The notes beneath the pieces were generated by a model. That model had not been told where the DNA came from. It was given only the letters and a program-made list of their open reading frames with translations, and searched no databases. From an uncultured Bacteroidales bacterium (GTDB taxonomy: Bacteria; Bacteroidota; Bacteroidia; Bacteroidales; UBA932): a DNA stretch of 64,000 bases. Each line of letters opens with the position of its first letter. Position 1 is the stretch's first letter. Below, in pieces: positions 51,589 to 60,955 of this stretch. The DNA is taken from assembly GCA_900317845.1 (NCBI GenBank), contig ONII01000019.1:1-64000 (forward strand), written 5' to 3'. Made by a program: the position numbers and the translations under genes.

Positions 51589-52769
51589 CGCAGATAATAG
51601 GCCTCCATGATGGCGTCGAAGAGCAGGTCTCCCACCAGTTTATAGCCATTGGGGGTGAAGTGAATCTTGTCCGACTGGGCCAGCCCGGCCTCTTCCCACT
51701 GGGCCATAGAACCGTAGCCGCCCATCACCTGGTACCAGTCCCAGAACACGCCGCCGCATTCCTCCGCCAGTTCGCGGAAAGCGGTTTCTGCGGCCTCGGT
51801 GTGGGGATTCACGCCCCGCTTGCGCATCCAGCTGTCGTTGATGCCGCTCATCAGGATGGCACAGTTCGGGTTCACGCGGTGCACCTGGGCAATGAGCTGG
51901 CGGTAGTTGGACTTGAAGCGGCGGACGTCAAAATCGGCCCCTTGGATGTCGTTAATGCCGATGGAGAAAATGACCAGGTCCGGCATTACGCGGCGAAGCT
52001 CGCTTTCCCAGAGGTCGCAGCGGAGCCAGGCCTGCGTGGAGGCACCGTTCACCCCGGCCTCGCTGAGTGAAAAACCGCCGCCCGACTTGTCCAGGTACAG
52101 GCCCCGGAGGGCGTACTGGCCCTGCCCGCTGAAACAAAGCTGGATCCAGTCCGTGTAATGCGGCAGGTCAAAGTGGCGGAAGCCTTGTGCGCCCACCCCG
52201 TGCAGCGTATCGCGCCCATTGACCAGCAGGAGGGGCTCCAGCGTGCCGTCGCCCAGGATATCGACCCGGTTGAAGGTGTATCGCTGCTGAAGGGTTGTGC
52301 GCTCGCGCGGTGCCAGGTCAATGATGACCCGGGCCGATGTATCCCGCGCCAGGGCCGCCATGCCGGTAAGGCCCAGGGGCTCGTCGGCAGGCTTGAGGCA
52401 GTTCGCGCTTTCCCAATGGCCAATGTAGGAGCTGTTGTAGCTGACGGGCGTATTGGTGCCTGCCGTGGCGAAGGGGAACACCAGACCCCGGCCGCCCTCA
52501 ATGCCGTATCGGAGGCTCAGGAAGCGGCGGCGGAGACGGTCACTGAAGGTGCCGCCCTGCACATGGGAGCCGCCTACGTGGAGGACACGGACATCGCCAC
52601 CGCCGGTGACGAGCAGGGTGTCCAGCTTCCGGCAAAAGCGCTGGAAATCGGCCGATTCTCCCTGCAGCACGTTTTTATCCGTGCGGATGAAGGGATAACG
52701 CGGCAGACGGCGGCCCTCCAGCGGGAGCAGCGTCAATAGCAGAAGGATGGCTAGTAATGCCCGCTTCAT
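51585..52769 (-). CDS. Exported SGNH-fold hydrolase/acetyltransferase partner 1
   Basis: 394 residues with signal peptide MKRALLAILLLLTLLPLEG. SGNH blocks: block I LHVGGSHVQGG with the nucleophile Ser (about residue 68), block III IFSIGINDIQG with Asn, block V DKIHFTPNGYKLVG with the Asp/His pair. Such proteins move acetyl groups onto or off exported glycans. 4-nt overlaps with both the upstream SGNH gene and the MBOAT gene. Acceptor unknown. Confidence 0.85.
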   Translation of the reverse strand: MKRALLAILLLLTLLPLEGRRLPRYPFIRTDKNVLQGESADFQRFCRKLDTLLVTGGGDVRVLHVGGSHVQGGTFSDRLRRRFLSLRYGIEGGRGLVFPFATAGTNTPVSYNSSYIGHWESANCLKPADEPLGLTGMAALARDTSARVIIDLAPRERTTLQQRYTFNRVDILGDGTLEPLLLVNGRDTLHGVGAQGFRHFDLPHYTDWIQLCFSGQGQYALRGLYLDKSGGGFSLSEAGVNGASTQAWLRCDLWESELRRVMPDLVIFSIGINDIQGADFDVRRFKSNYRQLIAQVHRVNPNCAILMSGINDSWMRKRGVNPHTEAAETAFRELAEECGGVFWDWYQVMGGYGSMAQWEEAGLAQSDKIHFTPNGYKLVGDLLFDAIMEAYYLR

Positions 52770-54190
52770 GGCCGCATGGCGTTTTGCACCCGCTGGGCCG
52801 GAAGGGTTTTCCGGAGGGTGTAGAAGTCATAATAGGTAAGGAAGGAGCGCGACAGGGCGTCGCCCACCTTCTGGGCACCGGCGGGGGTGAAGTGAATGTA
52901 GTCCGGACCGGCATAGGGCGGATTGTGGCGCACCCACTGGGCCATGGAGTTTTCTCCGCCCATCATGCGGTAGAGGTCCCAGTAGGCGGCATCGTTCCGT
53001 AAGGCGGTGGCTTTCAGGGAGTCCACCAGTTCCGGCAGGTGCGGCCAGGTGACCACGCGGCCATTCACGCTTTTGCCCATGTCGGACGGGCCGATAAAGA
53101 GGATTTTGGCCTGGGGTGCTACCTCGTGGAAATAGGCGATTTGTTTGGCGATTTGCTCCTGGTAGGGTTCAATCTGTTTGGCGCCGCGGATCATGGGCAT
53201 CATGTTGCCGCCAAACTGCAGGATAATGAGGCGGGTGTCCGTTAGGGCGAAACTGTCTGTCATTAGCGGCTTGCTGATGCGGGTAAAAATGGTGCCCGAG
53301 CAGCCTCTGAGGGGCACATTGTCCACCGCTACGCCGGCGTTGCCATCGGCCCCGATTCCATAGAGTTCTGCATTGCCCTGGAAGGTAAGGGTGGCTTTTT
53401 CCACCGGCTGGCTAAAGCGCCAGGTGAGGAGCGTTGTGCCATTGTCTCCTTTCCGGACCTCCGGCTCGGGTTTGTCGGTGCCGGATGCCGCTTTTACCAC
53501 CAAATTTTCCCCCTTGCCGTATAAAACGGAAACGCTTTCAAACGTTTTTACGCCTTCGCGTGCATTTTTGTTCTTGCTGCCGCGAAGGGTAAGGGTGCCG
53601 CTGCCCGTGAGCTGCACCACCTGCGCCAGGATGCCGTAGCGGTTGTGTCCGGCCCGCTGGGTGGTGGAATCGCCATACATGGTATACTGGGTGAAACTGC
53701 CGCTAGCCGCCTTGGAAATACTGGCCGAAGGAACGTTGCCCAGCGCCGGGAAAAGGCCCGTGCCGCTGCCGCCAAAGCGCTCCTGAAGGGCCTCCCGGAG
53801 GTCCTGGCTGATGCGGTCCAGCTCAATCTGGGAGTCTCCGTAGTGCACTACGCGCACCAGGTGGTCCGTGGCCCCTTCCATCTGCCGGAAAACAGGGTCG
53901 AAGAAGCGGTAATCGTCACCGGGGAGGAAAATACGGTCCGGATTCTCGTAGAAGAAACGACGGTAATAGCTGAGGGTATCGGCCTCCATCTTGAAACGGC
54001 TCTCTACGGCCATCAGGACGGAATCCACGTCCACTTTTTGCTCATGGGCGTCCCGCAGCGTGCGCTGGTAGGAAGCGAAACGCAGGTTCAGCGGTCCCAG
54101 ATTAACACCGTCGGCCGGGGTTACCAACCACAGCAACCCCAGCAGCGCCATCACGCCCGCAATAAACGCCAGTACTTCCTTTGCCTTCAT
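52766..54190 (-). CDS. Exported SGNH-fold hydrolase/acetyltransferase partner 2
   Basis: 474 residues, with an N-terminal membrane helix (EVLAFIAGVMALLGLLWLV) acting as anchor. SGNH blocks: VVHYGDSQIELDRI with the Ser (about 123), ILQFGGNMMPM with Asn, and DYIHFTPAGAQKVGDAL with the Asp/His. First gene of the SGNH-SGNH-MBOAT operon. The promoter (TTTG-N20-TACCTTTG, 54229-54198) ends 8 nt before the ATG, so the transcript may have almost no leader. Confidence 0.85.
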   Translation of the reverse strand: MKAKEVLAFIAGVMALLGLLWLVTPADGVNLGPLNLRFASYQRTLRDAHEQKVDVDSVLMAVESRFKMEADTLSYYRRFFYENPDRIFLPGDDYRFFDPVFRQMEGATDHLVRVVHYGDSQIELDRISQDLREALQERFGGSGTGLFPALGNVPSASISKAASGSFTQYTMYGDSTTQRAGHNRYGILAQVVQLTGSGTLTLRGSKNKNAREGVKTFESVSVLYGKGENLVVKAASGTDKPEPEVRKGDNGTTLLTWRFSQPVEKATLTFQGNAELYGIGADGNAGVAVDNVPLRGCSGTIFTRISKPLMTDSFALTDTRLIILQFGGNMMPMIRGAKQIEPYQEQIAKQIAYFHEVAPQAKILFIGPSDMGKSVNGRVVTWPHLPELVDSLKATALRNDAAYWDLYRMMGGENSMAQWVRHNPPYAGPDYIHFTPAGAQKVGDALSRSFLTYYDFYTLRKTLPAQRVQNAMRP

Positions 54191-54197
54191 AGAAGTG

Positions 54198-54229
54198 CAA
54201 AGGTACGGAAATTAATTGTAGCTACCAAA
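54198..54229 (-). promoter_or_regulatory. Promoter of the SGNH-MBOAT operon
   Basis: TTTG at 54229-54226, 20-nt spacer, TACCTTTG at 54205-54198 on the minus strand. It overlaps the end of the MORN/TonB-C gene. Confidence 0.75.
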
Positions 54230-55029
54230 GGTGATGCGCTGGTTGCGGATGGTGTAGGGTACCGGCTTGCCGTCTTTCATGGCTGGGTGAGGACGCGGAT
54301 GAGTTCCTTGGAAAAGTCCTCGTCCGTGGAGGAGAGGATGTGGATGTCCCGCAGCTTGCCGTCCTCCCCTACCGTGAACTCGTACTCCACCGTGGCTATT
54401 TTGTCTGCCATGGACTCCGAGTAGCGGAAGTTGGGGTGGATATAGACCTGGAAGAAGGAGGCGCCCTTGCCAAAAGTGGCCGGGGTATCGTAGGCGCCGT
54501 AGCCCAGGCTTTGCAGGAAGGCTTCGTCCTCCGCGGTTAGCGGCAAGGCGGGTTTCTGCGGCCGGGTGAGCTTGGCGGCATCGGCACTTTTGTAGGTTTT
54601 GCCCTGCTTGGTGGCTCCGCCGTTTTGCATAACGCCGATAAACACTTTACCGTCAGGATAATACAGCGTGTCCAGGCCATTGGCGCGGCCGCTGGAGAAC
54701 TCTCCGCAAATGACAGCGCCTGTTGCCATGAACAGCCGGCCATAGCCCCGATACGCTCCCCGGACAAAGTTGCCCGTGTACACGCTGCCGTCGGCCTGGA
54801 TGTGGATGCCCTTCCCGGAAGGGACCACTTTGTCGAATGTGCCCATGAACAGGCCCCGCTCCTTGTGGTACAGCTTCCCTTGCCCGGCGGGAAGTTCCCC
54901 TATATAGGTTCCCCAGTCCAAGCGCAAGGTATCCTGTGCGGGTGCGGGCTGTACCTCCTCCTGTAGCGGGGCCGCCTGCGCCGGGGTGGCGAGGACTGTG
55001 CAAACCAGCAGAATGACGAGCAGTGACAT
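54212..55029 (-). pseudogene. MORN-repeat protein with TonB C-terminal-like domain, 3' frameshift
   Basis: Signal peptide MSLLVILLVCTVLATPAQA, then MORN repeats (about 45-145: GTYIGELPAGQGKLYHK, GSVYTGNFVRGAYRGYGRLF). The C-terminal part resembles the TonB_C fold (ATVEYEFTVGEDGKLRDIHI, DFSKELIRVLTQP). The main frame stops at 54277 just there, while the next frame continues with MKDGKPVPYTIRNQRITFGS to a stop at 54212, which is exactly the missing end of a TonB_C domain (PAMKDGKPV). One base change near 54277-54285 breaks the gene: real mutation or sequencing error. Role unknown; MORN/TonB_C proteins in Bacteroidota are envelope proteins. Confidence 0.7.
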
Positions 55030-55171
55030 AAGCGTTTCGTTTTTGCAAACTTACAACTATTCTTCTACATTTCCAACCCGGCATCTCCTTACGCATTTTG
55101 CCCCCATTTCGCGTAATGCCATGCGGTTACCGCAACGGAGGACCGCTGTGGGCACGGTTTGGGGGTTAAAC

Positions 55172-55284
55172 GCGCCGCTGGCGGGCCTAAAGGTCCGCCA
55201 GTGCTACGATTTGCCAGGGAAATGCGCCCGCAGCGGGCCTGTCCCGGGGAGATACACTCGGCCTTTGGCCTCGGTATGACAAGG
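55172..55284. repeat. Intergenic repeats between the MORN gene and hppA
   Basis: 55172-55239 is copy 2 of the repeat at 20676-20740 (GCGCCGCTGGCGGGCC, GGTCCGCCAGTGCTACG, then a GCGCCCG block). 55249-55284 is a single arm of the GAGATxCxCTCGG...CTCGGTATGACA element type seen inside murB. The rest of the 386-nt gap up to hppA holds only degraded GC-rich repeat pieces and no gene. Confidence 0.7.
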
Positions 55285-55415
55285 GTCATGCCCCGTCGGA
55301 GCGAAGCGACAAACGTGAGCACCTCGGGCACAAAAGCCCCTTCCCCGAGGGAAGGGGTTGGGGATGGGGTAACGTGAACGAAGTTGCGAAGCGAGGGGTT
55401 GTGCGATAGCGCAAC

Positions 55416-57602
55416 TTAGTGCAGCATGACGGTGAGGCCGGCCATCACGATGCTCACCATGCTCATGAGCTTGATGAGGATGTTCAGGGAAGGGCCGGAG
55501 GTGTCTTTGAAGGGGTCGCCCACGGTGTCGCCCACAATGGTGGCTTTATGGGCCGGGGAGTTTTTACCGCCATGGTGGCCTTCTTCCACGTACTTCTTGG
55601 CATTGTCCCAGGCACCGCCGGAGTTGGCCAGGAAGATGGCCAGCACAAAGCCTGCACCCAGGCCGCCGGCCAGAAGGCCGATTACGCCCGCAGGACCCAG
55701 CAGCAAGCCCACAATCATGGGAACCACGATGGCCAACAGGGACGGGAAGATCATCTCGTGCTGGGCCGCCTTGGTGGAGATGCGCACGCAGGAAGTGTAG
55801 TCCGGGCGCTGCTTGCCTTCCAGGATACCCGCTATCTCGCGGAACTGCCGGCGCACCTCAATCACCATTTTGGCAGCGGCGCGGCCCACGGCCTGCATGG
55901 TGAGGCCGCAGAACAGGAAGGCCATCATGGAGCCCACAAATATGCCCACCAGCACCTTGGGGTTCATCAGGGAGATGTCGTACATCTCTACAATGTCCGT
56001 AATGCTGGCGTTCATGGTGTCTACCGTGCGTCCGCCAATTTCCAGGACATGGCGTCCCACATGCTGCAGGCCAATCTTGAGTTCCTCGATGTAGGAAGCC
56101 AAGAGGGCCAGGGCGGTAAGTGCTGCGGAACCGATGGCAAAGCCCTTGCCGGTAGCGGCCGTGGTATTGCCCAGGGCATCCAGCACGTCGGTCTTTTCGC
56201 GCACGGAAGGATCCAGTTCGCTCATCTGGGCGTTGCCGCCGGCATTGTCTGCAATGGGACCGTAAGCGTCTGTGGCCAAGGTGATTCCCAGCGTGGAGAG
56301 CATGCCCACCGCCGCGATGGAGATGCCGTACAGACCCAGGCTCAGGGTCTCTGTGGAGAACACGAAGTCCGTAGCAAAGCCATAGGCCAGGAGGATGGCG
56401 GCGCAGATGGTGATTACGGGAATGGCCGTTGAGCGCATGCCCAGGCCCACGCCGTTGATTACCACGGTAGCGGAGCCCGTCTGTGCAGCCTCTGCCAGCT
56501 TTTGCGTGGGTTTATAGGAATGGGAGGTATAGAATTCCGTGATTTTGCCGATGATAACGCCTGACAGCAGGCCGCTCACTACGCTCAGGGAGAGTTTCCA
56601 CCAGTTGGGGAAGCCCAGCATGTAGAACACGCCGAACGAGAGCACGGCGATGAGCACGGCCGCCAGGTTGGTGCCCACGGACAGAGACTTGAGGAGGTCC
56701 ATCAGGCCGGCGCCTTCCTTGGTGCGTACCACGTAAATACCGATGATAGAGAGCACTACGCCGATGGCAGCAATCACCATCGGAGCCAGAATGGCCCGCA
56801 TCTGCACATCCGTACCCTCCGTAAAGAAGGCCGATGCGCCCAGCGCCATGGTGGCCAGGATGGAGCCGCAGTAGCTCTCGTACAGGTCTGCGCCCATACC
56901 GGCTACATCGCCCACGTTGTCGCCCACATTATCGGCAATGGTGGCGGGGTTGCGAGGGTCGTCCTCCGGGATGTCCTGTTCCACTTTACCCACAATGTCG
57001 GCCCCTACGTCGGCCGCTTTGGTATAGATGCCGCCGCCCACGCGGGCAAAGAGCGCCTGCGTGGAAGCGCCCATCCCGAAGGTGAGCATGGTGGTGGTGA
57101 TGATGACCAGGTTCTGCGCATCCGTAGGGTCGTAGAAAATCTGGAGCACGCTCCACCAGATGGCAATGTCCAGCAGGCCCAGGCCCACCACGGTGAGGCC
57201 CATGACGGCACCGCTGCGGAAGGCAATCTTAAGGCCGGCATTGAGGCTGCGCATGGTGGCATTGGCCGTGCGGGCCGATGCATACGTAGCGGTTTTCATG
57301 CCCACGAAGCCGGCCAGGCCGCTGAAGAAGCCGCCCGTAAGGAAGGCAAACGGCACCCAGGGGTTCTGTACGCCAAAGCCATAGGCCAGCACGGCAAAAA
57401 GCGCCGCCAGGACAACGAAAACAATGATGACAACTTTGTACTGCTGCTTGAGGTACGCCATGGCGCCCTCGCGCACGTACTGCGCGATTTCTTTCATGGT
57501 GGGCGTGCCTTCGCTTTCCTTCATCATCTGACGGAAGAAAATCCAGGCAAAAAGCAGCGCTATTACCGCTGCCACCGGCACCAGATAAAACAATGTGGTC
57601 AT
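55416..57602 (-). CDS. hppA: Membrane-bound ion-pumping pyrophosphatase
   Basis: 728 residues, 16 membrane helices expected. Uses pyrophosphate hydrolysis to pump Na+ and/or H+. Signature loops: DVGADIVGKVEQDIPEDDPR, NPATIADNVGDNVGDVAGMG, and DAYGPIADNAGGNAQMSEL. The K+-dependence site reads GNTTAATGKGFAIGSA with Ala where K+-independent enzymes have Lys, so the K+-dependent class is predicted. Bacteroidota members are often Na+ pumps. A single gene after a repeat-rich spacer. Confidence 0.96.
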   Translation of the reverse strand: MTTLFYLVPVAAVIALLFAWIFFRQMMKESEGTPTMKEIAQYVREGAMAYLKQQYKVVIIVFVVLAALFAVLAYGFGVQNPWVPFAFLTGGFFSGLAGFVGMKTATYASARTANATMRSLNAGLKIAFRSGAVMGLTVVGLGLLDIAIWWSVLQIFYDPTDAQNLVIITTTMLTFGMGASTQALFARVGGGIYTKAADVGADIVGKVEQDIPEDDPRNPATIADNVGDNVGDVAGMGADLYESYCGSILATMALGASAFFTEGTDVQMRAILAPMVIAAIGVVLSIIGIYVVRTKEGAGLMDLLKSLSVGTNLAAVLIAVLSFGVFYMLGFPNWWKLSLSVVSGLLSGVIIGKITEFYTSHSYKPTQKLAEAAQTGSATVVINGVGLGMRSTAIPVITICAAILLAYGFATDFVFSTETLSLGLYGISIAAVGMLSTLGITLATDAYGPIADNAGGNAQMSELDPSVREKTDVLDALGNTTAATGKGFAIGSAALTALALLASYIEELKIGLQHVGRHVLEIGGRTVDTMNASITDIVEMYDISLMNPKVLVGIFVGSMMAFLFCGLTMQAVGRAAAKMVIEVRRQFREIAGILEGKQRPDYTSCVRISTKAAQHEMIFPSLLAIVVPMIVGLLLGPAGVIGLLAGGLGAGFVLAIFLANSGGAWDNAKKYVEEGHHGGKNSPAHKATIVGDTVGDPFKDTSGPSLNILIKLMSMVSIVMAGLTVMLH

Positions 57603-57628
57603 AGTTATAGGTTATTAGTTGGTTTGTG

Positions 57629-59425
57629 CTATTTGTTCGCAGGCACCTTGATTACATCGCCGTGCTCCTGCGCCACGGTATTTTTCCACAGTTCCGTGTA
57701 GCCGGGCCATTCCACGTGCGCCGGGATGCCCTCCGAGTATTCCGAGTGCTTGAAGGAACCGTCCTCGTTCTGCGGCTTCACATTACCGTCCATGAACTTC
57801 ACCAGCAGCTCCGTTTCCAGGTTACGCCAGGCCACAAACTGCTCCTGGGCTGTTTTGATGCTGTAATCGCTCACATACTTAATCACCTTGGCGAAAGGCT
57901 GGCGGGACACCATTACATTGCCCTTAGCAGAGAGTTTCTTCTGCATCTTCACCGCCACCTGGTTGTACATGACCACGGCCATGCTGTCTACCGAATGCAC
58001 GCGGCGCTCCATCTGGTCGTACTCGAAGGCATCGGCCTTGGCGCGCACGTACGGCGCCATGATATTGTACATCTTGTAGCAGGCGTTGGAGATGCGGTTG
58101 TTAATCCAGAAAGAGGCGTCGGCCGAATAATGCAGCAGGTCTCCGTTGCCCACGCGGAAACAGTCCGGAACCTCCTGGATGGTGGTGTAGATGGGGGTGA
58201 GGTACGAGGTGGCGGCGTCGTCCGTGCCGAACCACAGGATGCCGCCCACCACGTCCGGGACGTAGTTGCGGGCCTGTCCCACCATCCAGAAACCGGTTTG
58301 CTGGGTGGCGATGGCGCGCTCATTGACGTAGGTGTTGCCTTCCGGATCCTGGAATTCCATGGGACGCCAGCGGTACGGAAGGGCGTTGCCGCCGGCACCG
58401 ATGTCCTGGGTCATGTCCATGGGGGTGCCCTCGAAGTGGTCGCGCATGACATCGGCCACTTCCTTTACGCCCACCTTCTTGCGCGGGTACACGAACAGCG
58501 GGAAGTCGCCCTCCAAGTTGTTGCCCATCACGTAGTCCAGATACGCAAAGGCATCCCGCGTGACGGCGTTGCCGTTCTCGTCGTAGAAGGAGAACCAGCC
58601 CTGCGTGAGAATGTTGAAAGCGCTCCAGGCGCGGGCGTCGCAGCCGCGGACCGTGCCAAAATCGGCCGGATTATAGGCCTTCTTGAAGCTGAACTCGCTG
58701 TCCAGGCCGTCGAAGTAGCCCTTGCGGCGGGCAAACGTGATCACATCCGGGGCGTAGAGGCAGTTGTCGGGATCGTCCATGGGGAACTTGCCGATACGGG
58801 CCTGGTTGGCATGCGCGCAAATGGCGCCGTCCGGCACGCGGCGGGCCACCCAGACGATGCCCTTGTTCATGTTGATGCCGTTGCGCATGCTCATGCCTTT
58901 GCCGATGAGTTCCATGATCCAGGCCTCGTTCTTATCGGCAATGGAGAAGGTTTCCCCCTCCGAGGCGTAGCCGTATTCATTGGCCAGCGCAACAATGATG
59001 TCGATGGCTTCGCGGGCCGTCTTGGCGCGCTGCAGGGTGATGTAGATGAGCGAACCGTAGTCGATACCGCCGTTTTTATCCATCAGTTCCTCGCGGCCGC
59101 CCCAGGTGGTTTCCGTGATGATGAGCTGGAACTCGTTCATGTTGCCCACCGTCTGGTAGGTGTGCGGAACCTGCTCAATTTCACCCAGATAGCGGTTGGT
59201 GTCCCACTCATAGACGGGGAGCATGGAACCAGCCTTCCAGTCTGCCGCGGGTTTGTAATAGAGTTCCCCGAACAGGTAATGGGAGTCTGCCGCGTAAGAG
59301 ACCAGCACGGAGCCGTCCTTGCTGGCGCCGCGGCTCACGATTACGTTGGTGCAGGTGCTGCCTTCCACGGTGCCAAGGACCACGGCCAGGGCGGAAACGA
59401 ACAATTTCAGGAGCGATTTTCTCAT
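57629..59425 (-). CDS. C69 family dipeptidase, exported
   Basis: 598 residues. The N-terminus is followed by CTNVIVSRGASKDGSVLVSY; in C69 Ntn-hydrolases the Cys after signal or propeptide removal (here about residue 25) is the nucleophile. Other family parts: TYQTVGNMNEFQLIITETTW, GSLIYITLQRAKTAREAIDI, AWIMELIGKG, VARRVPDGAICAHANQARIG. Splits dipeptides, probably in the periplasm. It stands alone, 26 nt upstream of hppA in the same direction, so cotranscription is possible. Confidence 0.92.
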   Translation of the reverse strand: MRKSLLKLFVSALAVVLGTVEGSTCTNVIVSRGASKDGSVLVSYAADSHYLFGELYYKPAADWKAGSMLPVYEWDTNRYLGEIEQVPHTYQTVGNMNEFQLIITETTWGGREELMDKNGGIDYGSLIYITLQRAKTAREAIDIIVALANEYGYASEGETFSIADKNEAWIMELIGKGMSMRNGINMNKGIVWVARRVPDGAICAHANQARIGKFPMDDPDNCLYAPDVITFARRKGYFDGLDSEFSFKKAYNPADFGTVRGCDARAWSAFNILTQGWFSFYDENGNAVTRDAFAYLDYVMGNNLEGDFPLFVYPRKKVGVKEVADVMRDHFEGTPMDMTQDIGAGGNALPYRWRPMEFQDPEGNTYVNERAIATQQTGFWMVGQARNYVPDVVGGILWFGTDDAATSYLTPIYTTIQEVPDCFRVGNGDLLHYSADASFWINNRISNACYKMYNIMAPYVRAKADAFEYDQMERRVHSVDSMAVVMYNQVAVKMQKKLSAKGNVMVSRQPFAKVIKYVSDYSIKTAQEQFVAWRNLETELLVKFMDGNVKPQNEDGSFKHSEYSEGIPAHVEWPGYTELWKNTVAQEHGDVIKVPANK

Positions 59426-59430
59426 CGTAT

Positions 59431-59462
59431 TTTGGACTTTTTCTGTTTATTGCGTAATTTTG
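59431..59462 (+). promoter_or_regulatory. Promoter of the 59488-pheS-phosphatase genes
   Basis: TTTG at 59431-59434, 20-nt spacer, TAATTTTG at 59455-59462, then the ATG at 59488. Confidence 0.75.
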
Positions 59463-59487
59463 TCACTTGACATTAGACTACAAAGGT

Positions 59488-59916
59488 ATGAAATTTTATC
59501 ATTTATTGAGCGCTGTGCTTGCTTTATGCCTGTCGGTTTTGTCGGCAAAGGCCCAAAATGCCGGCCCCCAGACCCCTGAACAACAGGAAAAGCAAATGCT
59601 GGAGTTTGTGGACAAGGAGGTGCAGCGCCTGAGCACAATGCTGGAATTGGAGTACTGGCAGGAGTTCTATGTGGATTCCACCCTCACCCATGACCTCAAA
59701 GCCATGTCGGCAGAGCTGGAAAGCATGCAAAAAGCCAAAGTGGAAAACCGGGACCTGTACGTAACGGTGCAGGACAAGTGGATGCAGCAGATAGACAACA
59801 GCTACAAACGCTTTTTCACTCCGGAGCAGTGGGCCAAGTACTGGAAGAGCGGCGGCAAACGCGCCCAGGAAGCAAGAGACAAAAGAAACAACAAGAATAC
59901 CAAGAAGAAAAAATAG
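59488..59916 (+). CDS. Small exported helical protein of unknown function
   Basis: 142 residues with signal peptide MKFYHLLSAVLALCLSVLSA ending KAQ. The mature part is helical and charged (EKQMLEFVDKEVQRLSTMLE, DLKAMSAELESMQKAKVENR), with YKRFFTPEQWAKYWKSGGKR and a Lys-rich tail. Similar short proteins with an FTPEQW motif occur in Bacteroidales, but I know no function. Start at 59488 from the signal peptide. 2 nt before pheS, so likely in one transcript. Confidence 0.75.
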   Translation: MKFYHLLSAVLALCLSVLSAKAQNAGPQTPEQQEKQMLEFVDKEVQRLSTMLELEYWQEFYVDSTLTHDLKAMSAELESMQKAKVENRDLYVTVQDKWMQQIDNSYKRFFTPEQWAKYWKSGGKRAQEARDKRNNKNTKKKK

Positions 59917-59918
59917 GC

Positions 59919-60953
59919 ATGAAAGAAGCGATTGAACAAATTTTCAAAGAGCTGGAAGAGCTCAAAGCGTCCTCCGCCAAGGAAGTGGAAGAAGCCCGTA
60001 TCCGTTTTCTGGGCAAGAAGGGCGAAATTACCGCCCTTATGGATGAGTTCCGCACCGTAGCGCCGGAGCTCAAACGCGAGTATGGCCAGCGCCTGAACGA
60101 ACTCAAAAAAACGGCAGCGGCCCGCATCGAGGAGCTCAAGGCCGCCGCGGAGGAAGCGGTGGTATCGGCCCTCCCCAAAGAGGACCTGAGTATGCCCGGC
60201 GACGCCCTTCCGCTGGGGTCCCGTCATCCGGTATCCATTGTGCGTCAGCAGATTGTGGACATTTTCCGCAAATTCGGCTACGACGTAGCGGAGGGTCCCG
60301 AGATTGAGGACGACTATCACGTATTCGAGGCCCTGAACTTCCCGCCCAACCATCCGGCCCGCGAGATGCAGGATACCTTCTTTGTGAGCACCGGCCACCT
60401 CAATCCCCTGCTCCTGCGCACGCACACCTCTTCCGTGCAGGTGCGCACCATGGAGTCCCAGTCCCTGCCCATCCGCGTGGTGTGCCCGGGACGCGTGTTC
60501 CGCAACGAGGCCATATCGGCCCGTGCCCACTGCATCTTCCACCAGGTGGAGGGCCTCTACATTGACAAGGACGTTACCTTTGCCGATCTCAAGCAGGCCA
60601 TCCTGCTCTTTGCGCGGGAGATGTTCGGCCCGGACACCCAGATTCGCATGCGCCCCTCCTACTTCCCCTTCACGGAGCCGTCGGCAGAGGTAGACGTGAG
60701 CTGCAACATTTGCAAGGGCAAGGGCTGCAACATTTGCAAGGGTACCGGCTGGCTGGAGATTATGGGCTGCGGCATGGTAGACCCTAATGTGCTCAAAGCC
60801 AGCGGGATAGACCCGTCGCAGTATAGCGGCTTTGCCTTTGGGATGGGCGTGGAGCGCATTGCCATGCTCAAGTGGCAGGTGAACGACCTCAGGCACTACT
60901 TCGAGAACGACATGCGCTTCCTCTCCGAGTTCGCCACCGCAACGGAAGTGTAA
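59919..60953 (+). CDS. pheS: Phenylalanyl-tRNA synthetase alpha subunit
   Basis: 344 residues from ATG 59919. Charges tRNA-Phe with the beta subunit PheT, which is not in the window. N-terminal coiled coil (about 1-85), LGSRHPVSIVRQQIVDIFRK, class II motif 2 RTHTSSVQVRTM, CPGRVFRNEAISARAHCIFH, a small Cys cluster CNICKGKGCNICKGTGW (common in PheS), and motif 3 GFAFGMGVERIAMLKW. Confidence 0.97.
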   Translation: MKEAIEQIFKELEELKASSAKEVEEARIRFLGKKGEITALMDEFRTVAPELKREYGQRLNELKKTAAARIEELKAAAEEAVVSALPKEDLSMPGDALPLGSRHPVSIVRQQIVDIFRKFGYDVAEGPEIEDDYHVFEALNFPPNHPAREMQDTFFVSTGHLNPLLLRTHTSSVQVRTMESQSLPIRVVCPGRVFRNEAISARAHCIFHQVEGLYIDKDVTFADLKQAILLFAREMFGPDTQIRMRPSYFPFTEPSAEVDVSCNICKGKGCNICKGTGWLEIMGCGMVDPNVLKASGIDPSQYSGFAFGMGVERIAMLKWQVNDLRHYFENDMRFLSEFATATEV

Positions 60954-60955
60954 GG

